Source: JAIOZK01 sp964468645
GTDB taxonomy: Bacteria > Bacteroidota > Bacteroidia > Bacteroidales > JAIOZK01
DNA length: 64,000 bases
Direction of reading: 5' to 3'
Assembly (NCBI GenBank): GCA_964468645.1
Contig: CAYXUU010000001.1
Location: forward strand, 186,001 to 250,000
The notes beneath the pieces were generated by a model, which was not told the DNA's origin, did no database searches, and saw only the letters and a program-made list of their open reading frames with translations. How positions within the stretch are numbered: position 1 is the stretch's first letter; each line of letters starts with the position of its first letter. Both the position numbers and the translations under genes were made by a program. This document shows, in pieces, positions 38,201 through 48,330 of the stretch.

Positions 38201-39355
38201 CCGGGTACAGGAAGTGGTTACAGGACAATCATGTTATATTATGATCAGAAAGTTGATTCAACAACAGCTTTTTTACAACAACTTGAGGATGCCGGTGACA
38301 CTGATGAAATGAACTTTGATGTTCAGAACAGTATCCCTGAAGAAGCCTATCAGATATATTCGGAACTGATGGCCAGCTCACCATATCTTTCCGATTCAGT
38401 GATGGTAAGCGGTACAGAAAAAGAGAATGTTTTAACAGGTGATATGGTTACTGATATATTGTCAGCCAATCCCCAGGCAGCAAAATCAGATACGGTAATG
38501 AATGCCGTGAACAACAGGTCAAATCCACTGACTGATGAACAAATTACTGAGATAAACCAGGGTTTATTTACCGTTGGGGCGAAAGAAAAAATCATGGCCG
38601 ATATAGGCTGGTTCGAAGGCAAAAAACAATACGCTTTCCATTCGCTTTTGCGCCATTTCAGAAAAGATACAACAAATCCGGTTCCTCCAGATAGTTTGAT
38701 TCTACTGCTAAGTGATGCTGATAATATTTGGGCTGATTATACGCTTGCTTATGAATATCTCAGGGTACATGATTCAGCTAATGCAATAAATACATTAAAC
38801 AATATTCCTTATAATTATAACCTTACCTTATCTCAAAGCAACAATCATGCAATGTATGAAGACTACTTTGAATTACTCTTGCAATTAGACTCAGAAGGGA
38901 AAACTGTTCTGGATTGTGATTCTGCCGAAATTGCAGAACTATATTTGATATATAATGATGCAAGCGGTCAGTTAAGAGCTCAGGTTAGAAATCTGCTGAT
39001 TAGTATAGATACTTTAACCTACTGCGAACCATTGCTTCTACCCAATACCAATAAGTCGGTCTTGTATCCACAACGCATTTCAAACAGCAGAAAGATAGAA
39101 AATCACAACTTTACAATTCATCCCAATCCTGCAAATTACTATATCACTTTAGAGGTAAAGCTACCATATAATTCAAATAATGACTATGTAGTAATAAGAA
39201 ATGAAAACGGAATTCTTTTGAATAAGATAAAAATCAATTCTGTAGTTTTCAGAGAAATATTAGATGGTAAAGATTTTAAAAGTGGCTTTTATATTGCCCC
39301 GTTATATCTGAATGGAAAATCAAAAGAAAGTATTAAATTTACTGTAATGCATTAA
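35279..39355 (+). CDS. Giant T9SS protein: papain-like cysteine protease + beta-helix + helical domain, no visible signal peptide
   Basis: 1358 residues. The N-terminal 300 are a C1A papain-like protease with a complete catalytic set: Gln94 (MKNQ), Cys105 (GLCWAY), His230 (GHFMLW) and Asn276 (YKNSFG), plus LSAEHVLDC and GCSGGHAYSA. A Ca-binding-like DEDLDGYFNWG linker follows, then a disordered-repeat domain and a right-handed beta-helix (about 490-960). After it come a helical domain with SSPYLSDSVM and DILSANPQAAK, and a T9SS type A domain (IHPNPANYYITLEV ... IKFTVMH). The frame is closed by TAA at 35249 and the first 40 residues are not a signal peptide, so the gene looks 5'-truncated or its start lies elsewhere. 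It heads a module with the gene 13 bp downstream. Confidence 0.85.
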   Translation: MIWFADTNILSKKTYQEKKEIFGHKYNIRGFDYYVGGVFDSEPLEFLAPQDFTLISEWDWRTRHGADTEGSPYWDDDPDPGETGNGWMTSMKNQYYQHGLCKGLCWAYEALAQMESVANLFLNQHKDYNLSAEHVLDCNLNHESGCSGGHAYSALDFVRDYGVMDRETFPPNGHQEPCNEPSDPNYRITNDGHNIISTGGNFTWEDGCRNLIELGPISTYHKNSHYPDGHFMLWMGYYGLEDGDVFYKDINDPNSDSIVVQTGSPYIGQLTFIYKNSFGLGTGYQGTGYYHHTPAESKPYRLRYLYHGFEDMVTSIPEVSCLDEDLDGYFNWGIGIKPDHCDQCPNTIDGDDSNPRLGSFDNNYYCQEIMPDIEVFRQYENGSKKLINEHDIHIESDLFTDELNFHIQNDGDAQYNLQLFEPIELSGKHENYFNPEILETEDFVRMNGGTWDFRIHYSNTPEPAVVRVQINDNEDDLDPFVFYIAMGSCETSGDPVEIVESTTWDQLDIMTSDVVVKDQSVLTITSTIIINEPSSLIIEQRSRVILDGGCLSKMCDGFWQGVDIIGDETQSQANEEYHGVLQIDNNGTIEFASRGAETVVVNPEYDYYTGGIIKANNAIFKNNETDVFFRPFQNTHPVTHEPFDNLSGFLYCQFITTEELYNMEEFPYNHVNLNEVEGIYFTNCNFENDVEEVTHCDDLGIGIYSMDSRYYVQASCLQSDPQTGECLEWNQSLFENLNYGIYATNSKSNLAPEIEHVDFEKNFTGIYLSAVPSASVTNCYFDIQKVDVALVDNDRFGGVYIDPGCTGFAVEENYYENTDPDPLLGNENTFGIAVNNSGDVYNEIYKNELENLDYGIVAMNDNRYNLTGLQIKCNKFENCGYDIAVTPEGCEGIAAEQGSGAEFPETSANNQFTYFGTSAPTDFDNEGELLTYFYPREAEDYNVEPTYYSNIDPDESDYVEEWYPEDGCPSNLNEPGTGSGYRTIMLYYDQKVDSTTAFLQQLEDAGDTDEMNFDVQNSIPEEAYQIYSELMASSPYLSDSVMVSGTEKENVLTGDMVTDILSANPQAAKSDTVMNAVNNRSNPLTDEQITEINQGLFTVGAKEKIMADIGWFEGKKQYAFHSLLRHFRKDTTNPVPPDSLILLLSDADNIWADYTLAYEYLRVHDSANAINTLNNIPYNYNLTLSQSNNHAMYEDYFELLLQLDSEGKTVLDCDSAEIAELYLIYNDASGQLRAQVRNLLISIDTLTYCEPLLLPNTNKSVLYPQRISNSRKIENHNFTIHPNPANYYITLEVKLPYNSNNDYVVIRNENGILLNKIKINSVVFREILDGKDFKSGFYIAPLYLNGKSKESIKFTVMH

Positions 39356-39368
39356 TTTTAATTAACTC

Positions 39369-40982
39369 ATGCTAAAATTTAATGTAATTCAAATTATTTG
39401 TCTTTTAACCAGAAAAAAGTTCATTTATACATCTCTGGCTGTTATTTTAGCAAATACGCTATTCTGTCAAAACATATGGGAGGTTAAATACGGATTAAGC
39501 TGGAAAAAGGAAGTATTTAGAGATTTTATTGAGACATACGATAAAGGATACTTTATAGGAAATTCAGAATTAAATGACAGGTATTCATGGGAAATAAAAA
39601 CCAGTAACAATGGAGATATACTTTGGGAAAAAACAATAGGAAATATTGATTCCATTTTCACTGTCACTGCTGTAATAGAGAATTTTGACCAGGGAGTTGT
39701 ATTGGTTGGTAATTACTCTGAGAGCTCCGGCCAGCATGGTGAGATGATAATAAGATTGGATAATTGTGGTAATAAACTCTGGTGTTGTTATTTTGAGACA
39801 TCTAACTACACATCAGGCAGTTTTAGCGATGTCCTCATTCTGCAAGATTCGAATATTCTAGTACTTGGACGTTTGGGAACAGAAGAGAAAATTGAGCAGG
39901 TTTTTTTATTTTGTTATAACCAGGATGGGGAATTACTTTGGCTGAAGCCTTATGCTACAAAATATGATCATCCAGAAATAGGATTTGCAACTGGTAGGGA
40001 TCTATATCAATTTCAAGATTATTTCCTGATCTCGGGATATTGTTACTGGCCTTATCCCACAAACCCGAATATTTATTACCAGCGCCCGATGATCATTAAA
40101 GTGGATGCCGGGTTTAATGAAGAGTGGCTTCTTCCTTATGGCGTTGCAGATTCGATCAATGGTGCATCATGGGGCTTGCTGGCCTTATCAGACACCACAT
40201 ACATGGCCCATGGCAAATGTTATGTTGGCAATGATACCAGGGCTTTGATCATGCAATTTGATGAACAGGGTAATGAAACCAGTTATTCCATTGTTCCAAA
40301 TGAAGCAATAACACCACCAACCAGATTTAACGGAATAAAAGGTGCCATTCAGATAACAGACACCACCTTTATCGCAGTAGCTAATTTTGGGCCTGAAGAT
40401 GTAGGTAATCCAAATGGAGAGTATATTTTCGATCTTGCTGGAAATATCTATAAGTTTAATTCCCGTGCTAACAGTTCCGGAACTGCCAGAATGTTAAAAA
40501 CATCAGACGATAATTTTTTATTTGGAATGACTTATAGGGTTAATGACAACTATGATGTTTACTTATATAAACTAAATGCAAACCTCGATCCGGTATATTT
40601 TGACACAACACAACATAATTACGATACACTTTGCCCCGATACGATACAATCAGGATATATAAGCCTTGAGGATTGCAATATTATTACAGGTATCGAGGAT
40701 ATACCCTCACCAAAGGAGTATTATACAAAGCTTAAAACAATACCAATAATAGCTTATCCTAATCCTGCAAAAGATAAAATCACCTTTGCCTTTGAAAATA
40801 CACAATACCACAAGGATATCAGCTTTCAATGTTATGATATTTTTGGGCGGTTAGTATATGAGCAAAAGGTTTATTCACAGCAGGTGGAAACAGATGTTGG
40901 TTGCTGGAGTAAAGGGATGTATGTTGCCGTAGTTCGAAGTAATGGGAAGGTGGTTGGTAAGTGTAAGTTTGTGGTGGAGTAG
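39369..40982 (+). CDS. T9SS protein with beta-propeller-like repeats (module partner A)
   Basis: 537 residues with an N-terminal hydrophobic signal that may end LFCQ. The body has strand repeats around a W-x-K-T-x-x-x-G-x-x-x-W pattern (WEIKTSNNGDILWEKTIGN, then YNQDGELLWLKPY), typical of propeller-type secreted proteins whose blades run from a conserved DKGYFI strand. The T9SS domain reads AYPNPAKDKITFAF ... GKCKFVVE. It is 13 bp after the papain/beta-helix gene and paralogous to the gene at 44945, which follows the second beta-helix gene in the same way. Partner function is inferred from the repeated pairing; no activity is known. Confidence 0.82.
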   Translation: MLKFNVIQIICLLTRKKFIYTSLAVILANTLFCQNIWEVKYGLSWKKEVFRDFIETYDKGYFIGNSELNDRYSWEIKTSNNGDILWEKTIGNIDSIFTVTAVIENFDQGVVLVGNYSESSGQHGEMIIRLDNCGNKLWCCYFETSNYTSGSFSDVLILQDSNILVLGRLGTEEKIEQVFLFCYNQDGELLWLKPYATKYDHPEIGFATGRDLYQFQDYFLISGYCYWPYPTNPNIYYQRPMIIKVDAGFNEEWLLPYGVADSINGASWGLLALSDTTYMAHGKCYVGNDTRALIMQFDEQGNETSYSIVPNEAITPPTRFNGIKGAIQITDTTFIAVANFGPEDVGNPNGEYIFDLAGNIYKFNSRANSSGTARMLKTSDDNFLFGMTYRVNDNYDVYLYKLNANLDPVYFDTTQHNYDTLCPDTIQSGYISLEDCNIITGIEDIPSPKEYYTKLKTIPIIAYPNPAKDKITFAFENTQYHKDISFQCYDIFGRLVYEQKVYSQQVETDVGCWSKGMYVAVVRSNGKVVGKCKFVVE

Positions 40983-41143
40983 TAAATGATTTCACGATTT
41001 AAGGATTTCGCGATATTCGATATCCAAAGGATGTTGGCTAACCGGTTACTTCGCATATCACTATTCGAGAAATCGAGAAATTCCAGGATGTCCGCCCCAA
41101 AAAGACGGAATGATCAATATGAAAATAATAGTTGGCAACAGTG

Positions 41144-41257
41144 TTGATCATTGAGGGTTGAGTGTTCCGCGAGCGCTGAAGCTACTCAGCGGAGGCGCTG
41201 GATATTGATCATTTCAAAGGAACACTCAATATCCAATAACCAATATCCAATGATCAA
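41144..41257. repeat. Low-complexity inverted repeat in the 557-bp gap before the interrupted beta-helix gene
   Basis: TTGATCATTG (41144-41153) and GAGTGTTCC (41160-41168) are mirrored by GGAACACTC (41219-41227) and CAATGATCAA (41248-41257). The segment between carries CAATATCCAATAACCAATATCC tandem words that continue in degenerate form to about 41300. Similar word-like repeats occur at 49385 and 53696. The rest of 40983-41539 holds an (AG)8 run and the gene's 5' region; I see no gene there. Confidence 0.6.
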
Positions 41258-41378
41258 TTTGGCAAGCGAATATTGAACATCGAGGGTTGCGTGCTGAATA
41301 TTGGAAATTAATCAAACATTTTGCATATCTTTATTGAACAAATACCTTATCATGCTTTCCGCAATCATTAGAAATCGT

Positions 41379-41394
41379 AGAGAGAGAGAGAGAG
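41379..41394. repeat. (AG)8 dinucleotide repeat
   Basis: Eight AG units lie 146 bp upstream of the ATG at 41540. A tract this short could change length by slippage and alter promoter spacing, but no promoter is identified around it. Confidence 0.8.
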
Positions 41395-41539
41395 AACCAT
41401 GCAGTTACCCCTTTCCGGCTGACACGCTGTTTTCCTGTATCCTTATTAATATTTTCCAAAACGAGCCAATTCAAGGTAACGGATTTCCTGTCCGGTTACT
41501 TAATAATAAATCCCTTTTGTTTCACCAAAACCAAACATC

Positions 41540-44500
41540 ATGAAAACAAAATCATTAAAAGCTATCTTTGTATGTTTATTGTTTGTAATATCAATAATGC
41601 TGAATGCCTAGACCATTAGTATTAACAGTACGTTCACATCTGATGCGGAGATATTTCCGTTTAATCCTGATCAGACAATTTACGGACTAACTTTAAGCGG
41701 AGAGGTAATCCTTGATACTGATACAAGTTTTATCAGAGTTATTCTTGTGGATACAAATTATCAGGAATACATGGCTTATGAAGCATATCCGCTAATTGTT
41801 TATGATTATTATTTTTCAATATCAGAAGATTATTATGAAAGAGATATCGTCGATCAAGATGATGACGGATGGACTAATTGGGGTATTGGAGACCCCCCTC
41901 CTGAATTTAACCAGGAAGATTTGGATAGTGATGATTTCAATAACCGGATTGGGCCATTTGATCAGAATTATTATGGAAAGTCAATAATGCCTGAAGTTAG
42001 TGTAATATATGGTGGCGGGATTACAACGGAAATACAAATTGATAACAATGGAATGATAACATTTCCTTTGCAATCTTACGGAAAAGAATATGAGTTTACG
42101 ATAAGGAATAGCGGTGATGCAAAACTTCATTTACCATACACAACAAATCTGAGAGTGCAAATCCCTGCTATATATCAAAACGATTTTGAAGTATCTCAGT
42201 ATCCAACAGCAGCAAAAATAAATATTGAAGAAGACATGGATGATTTTATATTTGTTTTGGCATTGGCTGATTGTGGCGCTCAAGCTGAATTAGAAGAAAT
42301 ATCAGGCCTTGTTTATTGGGAAAATTGCGATATTAAACTGGGGGATGTAAAGGTTAAATCCGGTGCAGAACTCAGAATCTATAATATTATTGGATTTGCG
42401 GATGATGCTGACCTGATTATAGAAATGGGGGGTAGGGTTGTCCTGGATAACGGGCATCTAACCATGGCATGTGATGAACGATGGGAAGGGGTTGATGTTA
42501 TCGGGCACCCGACAATGAGCCAGGCTCTTGAGAGCTATCATGGAATTATTGAGGCTTTAAACGGAAGCTCAATACAATACGCTGAGGTAGGAATAGAAAC
42601 AATACCTTATGAATTCGACCATGGCAGTCCGACAGGAGGCGGGATAATATATTCAGAAAATTCGTATTTTATTAATAACAAAACCGACGTTAAGTTTTAT
42701 CCGTTTCAAAATACTCATCCGATAACCGGCGAGAATTTCCGTAACCTATCCTATTTTACGCGATGTGAATTTTTAACAACAGAAATGCATTACATAACAT
42801 ATCCTGATGAGGACTACCCTGAGATACACATACAAATGAATGGTGTTGATGGAATCCCGGTAAAGGGTTGTATCTTTGAGAATACGTATAATGAATCACC
42901 TACAAATATTGACCAGAGAGGGATTGGTATTTTAAGCTATAATTCCGGTTTTTCGGTTGATTATTATATTCAGAATATCCCGGAAGAGATCAGGTATAGA
43001 AGTATGTTCAAACAAATGGATTATGGCATTTATGCATTGAATGGCAGAATTACTGCCCCTTTAAGTATAGATTCATGCTTGTTTGAGAATAACCGGCGGG
43101 GAATTTATATATCTGCACATGACAGCCCTGAAATAATTTACAACGAGTTTAGCATTAGAAATGAACATTGTTTTTATAATGATGCTGATACCATGGTTGG
43201 GCTTTATATGGATGCATTTACAACAGGGTTTACAGTGGAGGAGAATGTTTTTTATACGACAATTGATTATGAACAGTTAAGTAATAAAAAATGTGCGGGG
43301 ATCATTGCAAACAATACTGGAACAGTACCCAATGAGATTTATAATAATAACTTTAACAATATACACTTAGGGATTTCTGCACAGGGAAAAAACAGAGCGG
43401 AAACAGGTGAAGGACTTTGTTTGAAGTGTAATGACTTTACAGATTGTGTAATTGATATTTCTGTATTACCGAACCTTGATGAATATGGTCAACCTATTAC
43501 TGGTTCTACTATAGGTATTGCTATAAAACAGGGTGAAATTGCACCTGAACCACCCATCGGAGAGGATCCAGATCCGAAATATGCGGCTGGAAATACATTC
43601 TCTGAATATTTAGCTGGTGTTAATAATTATTTCAATGACCCGGATTGCCAGTATTTAGAATACACTCATCACCCTGATAATAATCCTGAAGTGAATATTA
43701 TACCGCAGAATCCTACAAATATTGGTCTTGTTGGGGATCCACTCGTGCAATATTCTAAAGAACTTGCATGCCCTTCAAATCTATCAAGTACTGGAGGTAT
43801 TAATGAATCGACTGAGAAAAGTATTCTTAACTCTGAATTGTTGTTGATTAATTCTTACCAAGATTCTTTGACTACATATGTAGACGGTGGTGATACTGAG
43901 GAATTGAACACAGATGTAACTTTTAGCTTGCCCGAAGAAGCAATTGAATTAAGGCAGCAATTATTAAATGAATCACCATATTTATCCGATACGGTTATGA
44001 AATCAGCTATTGGCAAAGAGGAAGTATTACCTAATGCCATGATACGCGATATCCTCGTCGCAAATCCCCAGTCTGCAAAAAAACCGGATGTAATACAAAG
44101 CATTGATAACAGGTACGAGCCCATGCCCGGTTATATGATGGGTGAAATAATGGAGGGCTTGAATATAACTGGTGCAAAGGAAAAATTAGAACGTAAACTG
44201 GCAAAACATAAGACCAGGCGTATGAAATCACTGTTAAAACTTGAACACCATTATAACAAAGATACAGCCAATATCTCAACCTCCTTAGACAGTTTAATTG
44301 CACTTTGGGAAAGGGAACCATTTCCAGAATCGTGGTATAAAATGTCATTTCAATATCTTGTACAAAAGGATTCATTAAGCTTTAATAATACTTTGGATAG
44401 CATACCGACAATATTCGAATTGTCTGAAATCGAACAAATATTGCATCAACAATATGAAGAGCTTTTTGAAATTTTGTGGCCAATTACTGTCGATAGCATA

Positions 44501-44938
44501 AATCCTGATAGTAATATGATAGAAAATCTGATAGAATTATCCCAAAATAATAATCTTCCTGGAGTTTACGCAAAAAACTATTTAATAAGTAAGAATATGA
44601 TCAATTATCATGAGCTTGTTTTCTTTCCTGATTTGCTAAAAACGGCACCTGAATATCCAACGATTTCATCAGATGATAATAGAGATAAAATGATGAAGGT
44701 ATTCCCTAATCCGGCAAATAATTACTATATAATTGAGTATGATTTGAAAGTAAACTATGAAAATTCATTTATTTCAGTATGTGATATAACAGGAAAATAT
44801 CACGAATATTACAAGATAAAAAACATTAAAGATCAAAAAGTTTTTGATTGCAAGGATTATCCATCTGGGATATATCTGATACAATTGAATGTTGGAAGTG
44901 AAATTATAGAGGTTGTTAAGGTTTCAATTACCAAGTAA
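41540..44938 (+). pseudogene. Beta-helix T9SS protein interrupted by an in-frame TAG just after its signal peptide
   Basis: From ATG 41540 a signal peptide reads MKTKSLKAIFVCLLFV ... MLNA, then TAG (41609-41611), then the same frame stays open to 44938 (1,132 codons in all). Window signal peptides end in A-Q, so TAG most likely replaces CAG. The downstream part matches the papain gene product from its Ca-binding-like segment on: DQDDDGWTNWGIG, a beta-helix with FQNTHPITGENF and LTTEMHY, the helical domain SPYLSDTVM ... DILVANPQSAK, and a T9SS domain (VFPNPANNYYIIEY). It lacks the papain domain. Without readthrough no exportable protein is made; internal starts (GTG 41747, ATG 41756) would lack a signal peptide. 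It could be a recent pseudogene, a sequencing error, or low-level readthrough. Confidence 0.82.
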
Positions 44939-44944
44939 GGACAC

Positions 44945-46519
44945 ATGTTACTAAACAAAACGATATTAGTATTAATAATTCTTTGTTTGCAGTGGTTTGA
45001 TATCATAAGTCAGGAAAGATGGAGTACCACATATCTGGATGGACTTAATCCTTTTGGTGAAAGCATATGCACCTACTATGATAAAGGATACTTGATTGCA
45101 GGAAGGTATGGGCCAAACTATCCAAAACTAAATTGGCTGATCAAAACAGATGTTAACGGAGAGATTTTATGGAATAAAACTCTTGGCAACGGATCTGATA
45201 ATATTGTTTTATCACTTGAAGTAAAGGCCGATGGTGATGGAAATATATATCTGGCGGGCTTGACAGACGCCTACAATTTAGAAGATTATGATCCATTGGT
45301 TATGAAACTAAACTCATGTGGTGAAAAAGAGTGGTGTAAGGTATATTATAAAGAAGGTTTGAACCACTCAAATGATTTGGTGATTACGACAAATAATAAT
45401 GTTGTTGTTATATTACGATATATGAGCACTGAGCCATGGACAGATCGTATTTGCCTTTCAAAACTTGATAAGGATGGGATAGTTCAATGGACAAATTGTT
45501 ATAACAGCCCAGATTCAAATTTATATAATGATGACGCAAAGGATCTTATAATGACACCAGATGGTGGTTTTTTGATTACAGGAAGATGTTATTATGAAGA
45601 TCCGAAACCGCCACATTACTGGTGGGCAAAACCATATTATATAAAAACCGATTCAATGGGAAATTTTGAATGGGAAACTATTGTTCATAAGAATTTATCA
45701 GATATCGGAGGGTTTGCCTGGAACTCTGTTATCAATCATGATTCAACTTATTACTATTCATCGCTTAGTCATTTTTATTTTGATCAAGCTAAAGATGCGC
45801 CAGCCCTGTTGAAAATGGATATGCATGGTAATGTGATAGACATCTATGATATTGCACCACCAAATGAATATGGTAAGATGATAGAACTTGCGCTAATCGA
45901 TGAGAATTCACTTGCAGCAAGTGCAACCTGGGGAACTGAAGCAAACCATACACCAAGGGCAATTGTAATAGACACATTAGGGAATCTTTTGTACCAGAAT
46001 GTTTTACTGGATAATGACTGGTTGGCTGAAACAGCTATTACTTTTGATAAAAAACTATTGTACTTCACGAATAAATATATCGAGGAATATGACCAATTTG
46101 ATGCCTATCTTTTCAAACTAAACACTCAACTAGAGAGCGATACTTTTTATACCCAGCAGTTTAACTATGATAGTCTTTGTCCTTACCCGATAGTTTCAGA
46201 TACCATTGTACAGGATAACTGTGGGTTGATTGTCGGGGATGAGGAGATCATAAGTTATCAGCCAGTGGAAAAGAACGAGATAAGGATATATCCGAATCCT
46301 GCCAGGGATATGCTCGTAGTTGGTAGCTCGTGGCTGGTGGATAGTGAATGGGTTATCGAAGTGTTTGATCTGTTTGGGAGGAAGGTGAAAGAGATTGAAG
46401 TTTCACAAGGCCAGGAAGAAGCTGTTGTTGATGTTTCGGATTGGCAGAAAGGATTGTATCTGGTGAGGGTGAGTTTTGAAGATGGTACAATTGGAAGTGG
46501 GAAGGTGGTGGTAGAGTGA
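44945..46519 (+). CDS. T9SS protein with beta-propeller-like repeats (module partner B)
   Basis: 524 residues, signal peptide ending IISQ. It is paralogous to the gene at 39369: YYDKGYLIAGRYG, then WLIKTDVNGEILWNKTLGN near the start, LMTPDGGFLITGRCYYEDP and a T9SS end (IYPNPARDMLVVGS ... GSGKVVVE). It begins 6 bp after the interrupted beta-helix gene, repeating the arrangement of module A. This frame is intact although its partner is interrupted. Confidence 0.82.
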   Translation: MLLNKTILVLIILCLQWFDIISQERWSTTYLDGLNPFGESICTYYDKGYLIAGRYGPNYPKLNWLIKTDVNGEILWNKTLGNGSDNIVLSLEVKADGDGNIYLAGLTDAYNLEDYDPLVMKLNSCGEKEWCKVYYKEGLNHSNDLVITTNNNVVVILRYMSTEPWTDRICLSKLDKDGIVQWTNCYNSPDSNLYNDDAKDLIMTPDGGFLITGRCYYEDPKPPHYWWAKPYYIKTDSMGNFEWETIVHKNLSDIGGFAWNSVINHDSTYYYSSLSHFYFDQAKDAPALLKMDMHGNVIDIYDIAPPNEYGKMIELALIDENSLAASATWGTEANHTPRAIVIDTLGNLLYQNVLLDNDWLAETAITFDKKLLYFTNKYIEEYDQFDAYLFKLNTQLESDTFYTQQFNYDSLCPYPIVSDTIVQDNCGLIVGDEEIISYQPVEKNEIRIYPNPARDMLVVGSSWLVDSEWVIEVFDLFGRKVKEIEVSQGQEEAVVDVSDWQKGLYLVRVSFEDGTIGSGKVVVE

Positions 46520-46752
46520 TCCCTCCCTAACCCTTCCGTCAGTTGGCTGAGAGGGGATTTTGGTCAAGCAAGGATAATTCCTAATAGTAAAAGATAAATC
46601 TATTAAATAATTCAAAAACAAGAATTCAATTCCTGTGAGGCCTTGTGGGGAAGCAATCCGTAATGACCCAAAGTAGAATAGATTCATTGGTAAACAGGAA
46701 AGAGGAAATGTTTTTTTCCTACCTTAGTCCTCTTAAACCACAATAACTCTTT

Positions 46753-48165
46753 ATGAGAAAAATACAGCTTCACTGGCAGATCCTGATAGCGCTTGTTCTG
46801 GCAATTGTTTATGGAATCATCTTTCCGACAAATTACACGATCACAGATAAAACAATAGAGAAGCTGTATAAAAAGCAGGTCAATGCTGTTATTATCGAGA
46901 GCCTGAGCAATGTAAAAGGGGAAGTGTTCACAACAAAGGAAGGCTTCGAGGATTTCCTGGTTGTCAGCATGACAGAAGAGGATTACCTGAGATACAATTC
47001 AACAATCATTAAAGCCGCGTATAAAAATACACCGATAAAAGCGGTTAGCTGGATGGGGGATTTATTCCTGAGGGCGCTGAAGATGTTGATCATCCCATTA
47101 ATTTTAAGTTCATTGATCTCCGGGGTAACCAATATCGGAAGTGGCAGTAACCTTGGCCGGCTTGGCCTGAAAACCATGGGCTATTATGTAATGACCAGTT
47201 TGCTTGCCATTATTACCGGATTGATACTTGTCAACCTTATCCAGCCCGGTGTTGGCGCTGATCTTAATTTTTCTGCACAGGTTGAAGGACTTGTTGAAAA
47301 ACAGAGAACTTTCAGTGATATATTAATTGACATTGTTCCGGATAATATTTTCAGATCCTTCGCCGAAGGGGACATGCTCTCGATTATCTTTTTCGCCATC
47401 CTTTTCGGATTTTTCATTACCCGCATCAATGAAAAACCGAAACAGGTATTGATCAGGTTCTTTAATGCTTTTTTTGATGTGATGATGAAAATGGTACTTT
47501 TCATTATCAAATTCACCCCTTTCGGGATTTTTGGGATTGTTGCAAAAGTTGTAGCCGACCAGGATGACCTGGTGAACCTTGTTTCCAGGATGAGTTTATA
47601 CATGGGCACGGTTGTGGCTGCCCTGGCCATTCACGCTTTCATCACCCTGCCTCTTATTTCCAGGTTTATTGGAAGGATACGCCCATTCAAACATATGAAG
47701 AATATGTCCACTCCTTTGCTAACTGCATTTTCAACATCCTCATCGGGAGCCACCCTTCCGTTAACCATAACTGCTGTTGAAAAGAAATCGGGGGTTTCGA
47801 ACAAGATAAGTAGTTTTACCCTGCCCCTGGGGGCAACTATTAACATGGACGGCACCGCCCTTTATGAATGTATTGCTGCTATGTTCATTGCCCAGGCCTA
47901 TGGTGTGGAACTGGCATTTTACCAGCAGATTATTGTTGTGGGAACAGCGTTGCTGGCATCCATAGGCGCTGCCGCCATACCCATGGCTGGACTGGTGATG
48001 ATCACCGTAATCCTAACAGCAGTGGGCCTTCCATTGGAAGGGGTTGGCCTGATCATTGCCGTTGACCGTATCCTGGATATGTTCAGGACTTCTGTGAATG
48101 TATGGAGCGATAGCTGTGGCGCAGCGATAATCGCTAAGTCGGAAGGGGAGATGCTGAGGGTTTAG
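46753..48165 (+). CDS. Dicarboxylate/amino acid:cation symporter (DAACS family)
   Basis: A 470-residue sodium- or proton-coupled transporter of the GltPh/GltP type. The first hairpin motif is SSSGATLPLTI and helix 7 reads GATINMDGTALYE, both diagnostic. A C-terminal AVDRILDMFRTSVNVWSD matches the substrate-binding helix 8, with its Asp and Arg positions. Between helices 1 and 2 there is an enlarged loop of about 70 residues (TDKTIEKLYKKQVNAV ... RYNSTIIKAAYKN), not present in GltPh. It probably imports glutamate, aspartate or C4-dicarboxylates. Apparently monocistronic. Confidence 0.9.
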   Translation: MRKIQLHWQILIALVLAIVYGIIFPTNYTITDKTIEKLYKKQVNAVIIESLSNVKGEVFTTKEGFEDFLVVSMTEEDYLRYNSTIIKAAYKNTPIKAVSWMGDLFLRALKMLIIPLILSSLISGVTNIGSGSNLGRLGLKTMGYYVMTSLLAIITGLILVNLIQPGVGADLNFSAQVEGLVEKQRTFSDILIDIVPDNIFRSFAEGDMLSIIFFAILFGFFITRINEKPKQVLIRFFNAFFDVMMKMVLFIIKFTPFGIFGIVAKVVADQDDLVNLVSRMSLYMGTVVAALAIHAFITLPLISRFIGRIRPFKHMKNMSTPLLTAFSTSSSGATLPLTITAVEKKSGVSNKISSFTLPLGATINMDGTALYECIAAMFIAQAYGVELAFYQQIIVVGTALLASIGAAAIPMAGLVMITVILTAVGLPLEGVGLIIAVDRILDMFRTSVNVWSDSCGAAIIAKSEGEMLRV

Positions 48166-48276
48166 AAGTATGCAGTAAGTTGTAGATAGTATGCAATCCA
48201 TCCATCGTTGAGCGATAAAATCCTATATCTAATGTAATTGAATATAGAACACAGAACACCCATTAACGATTTTAGA

Positions 48277-48305
48277 TTGGATTGATAATTTTTGCTTTAA
48301 CTTTG
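48277..48305 (+). promoter_or_regulatory. Candidate Bacteroidetes-type promoter of pfkA
   Basis: TTG (48277-48279), 18 bases, then TAACTTTG (48298-48305) match the -33/-7 consensus. The ATG at 48331 is 26 nt beyond the -7 box, giving a short leader. Confidence 0.55.
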
Positions 48306-48330
48306 TATTCACATTTTCAATTATTTAGTC

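Noticed and set aside
41301..41543. 80-residue frame upstream of the interrupted gene
   Set aside because: It is created partly by the AG repeat (REREREP), has no family features and overlaps the start of the real gene.
41609..41611. Genome-wide TAG recoding (for example pyrrolysine) to explain the in-frame amber codon
   Set aside because: TAG ends normal genes in this window (stops at 7835-7837, 19885-19887, 40980-40982 and 48163-48165), and the expected residue at the site is Gln.
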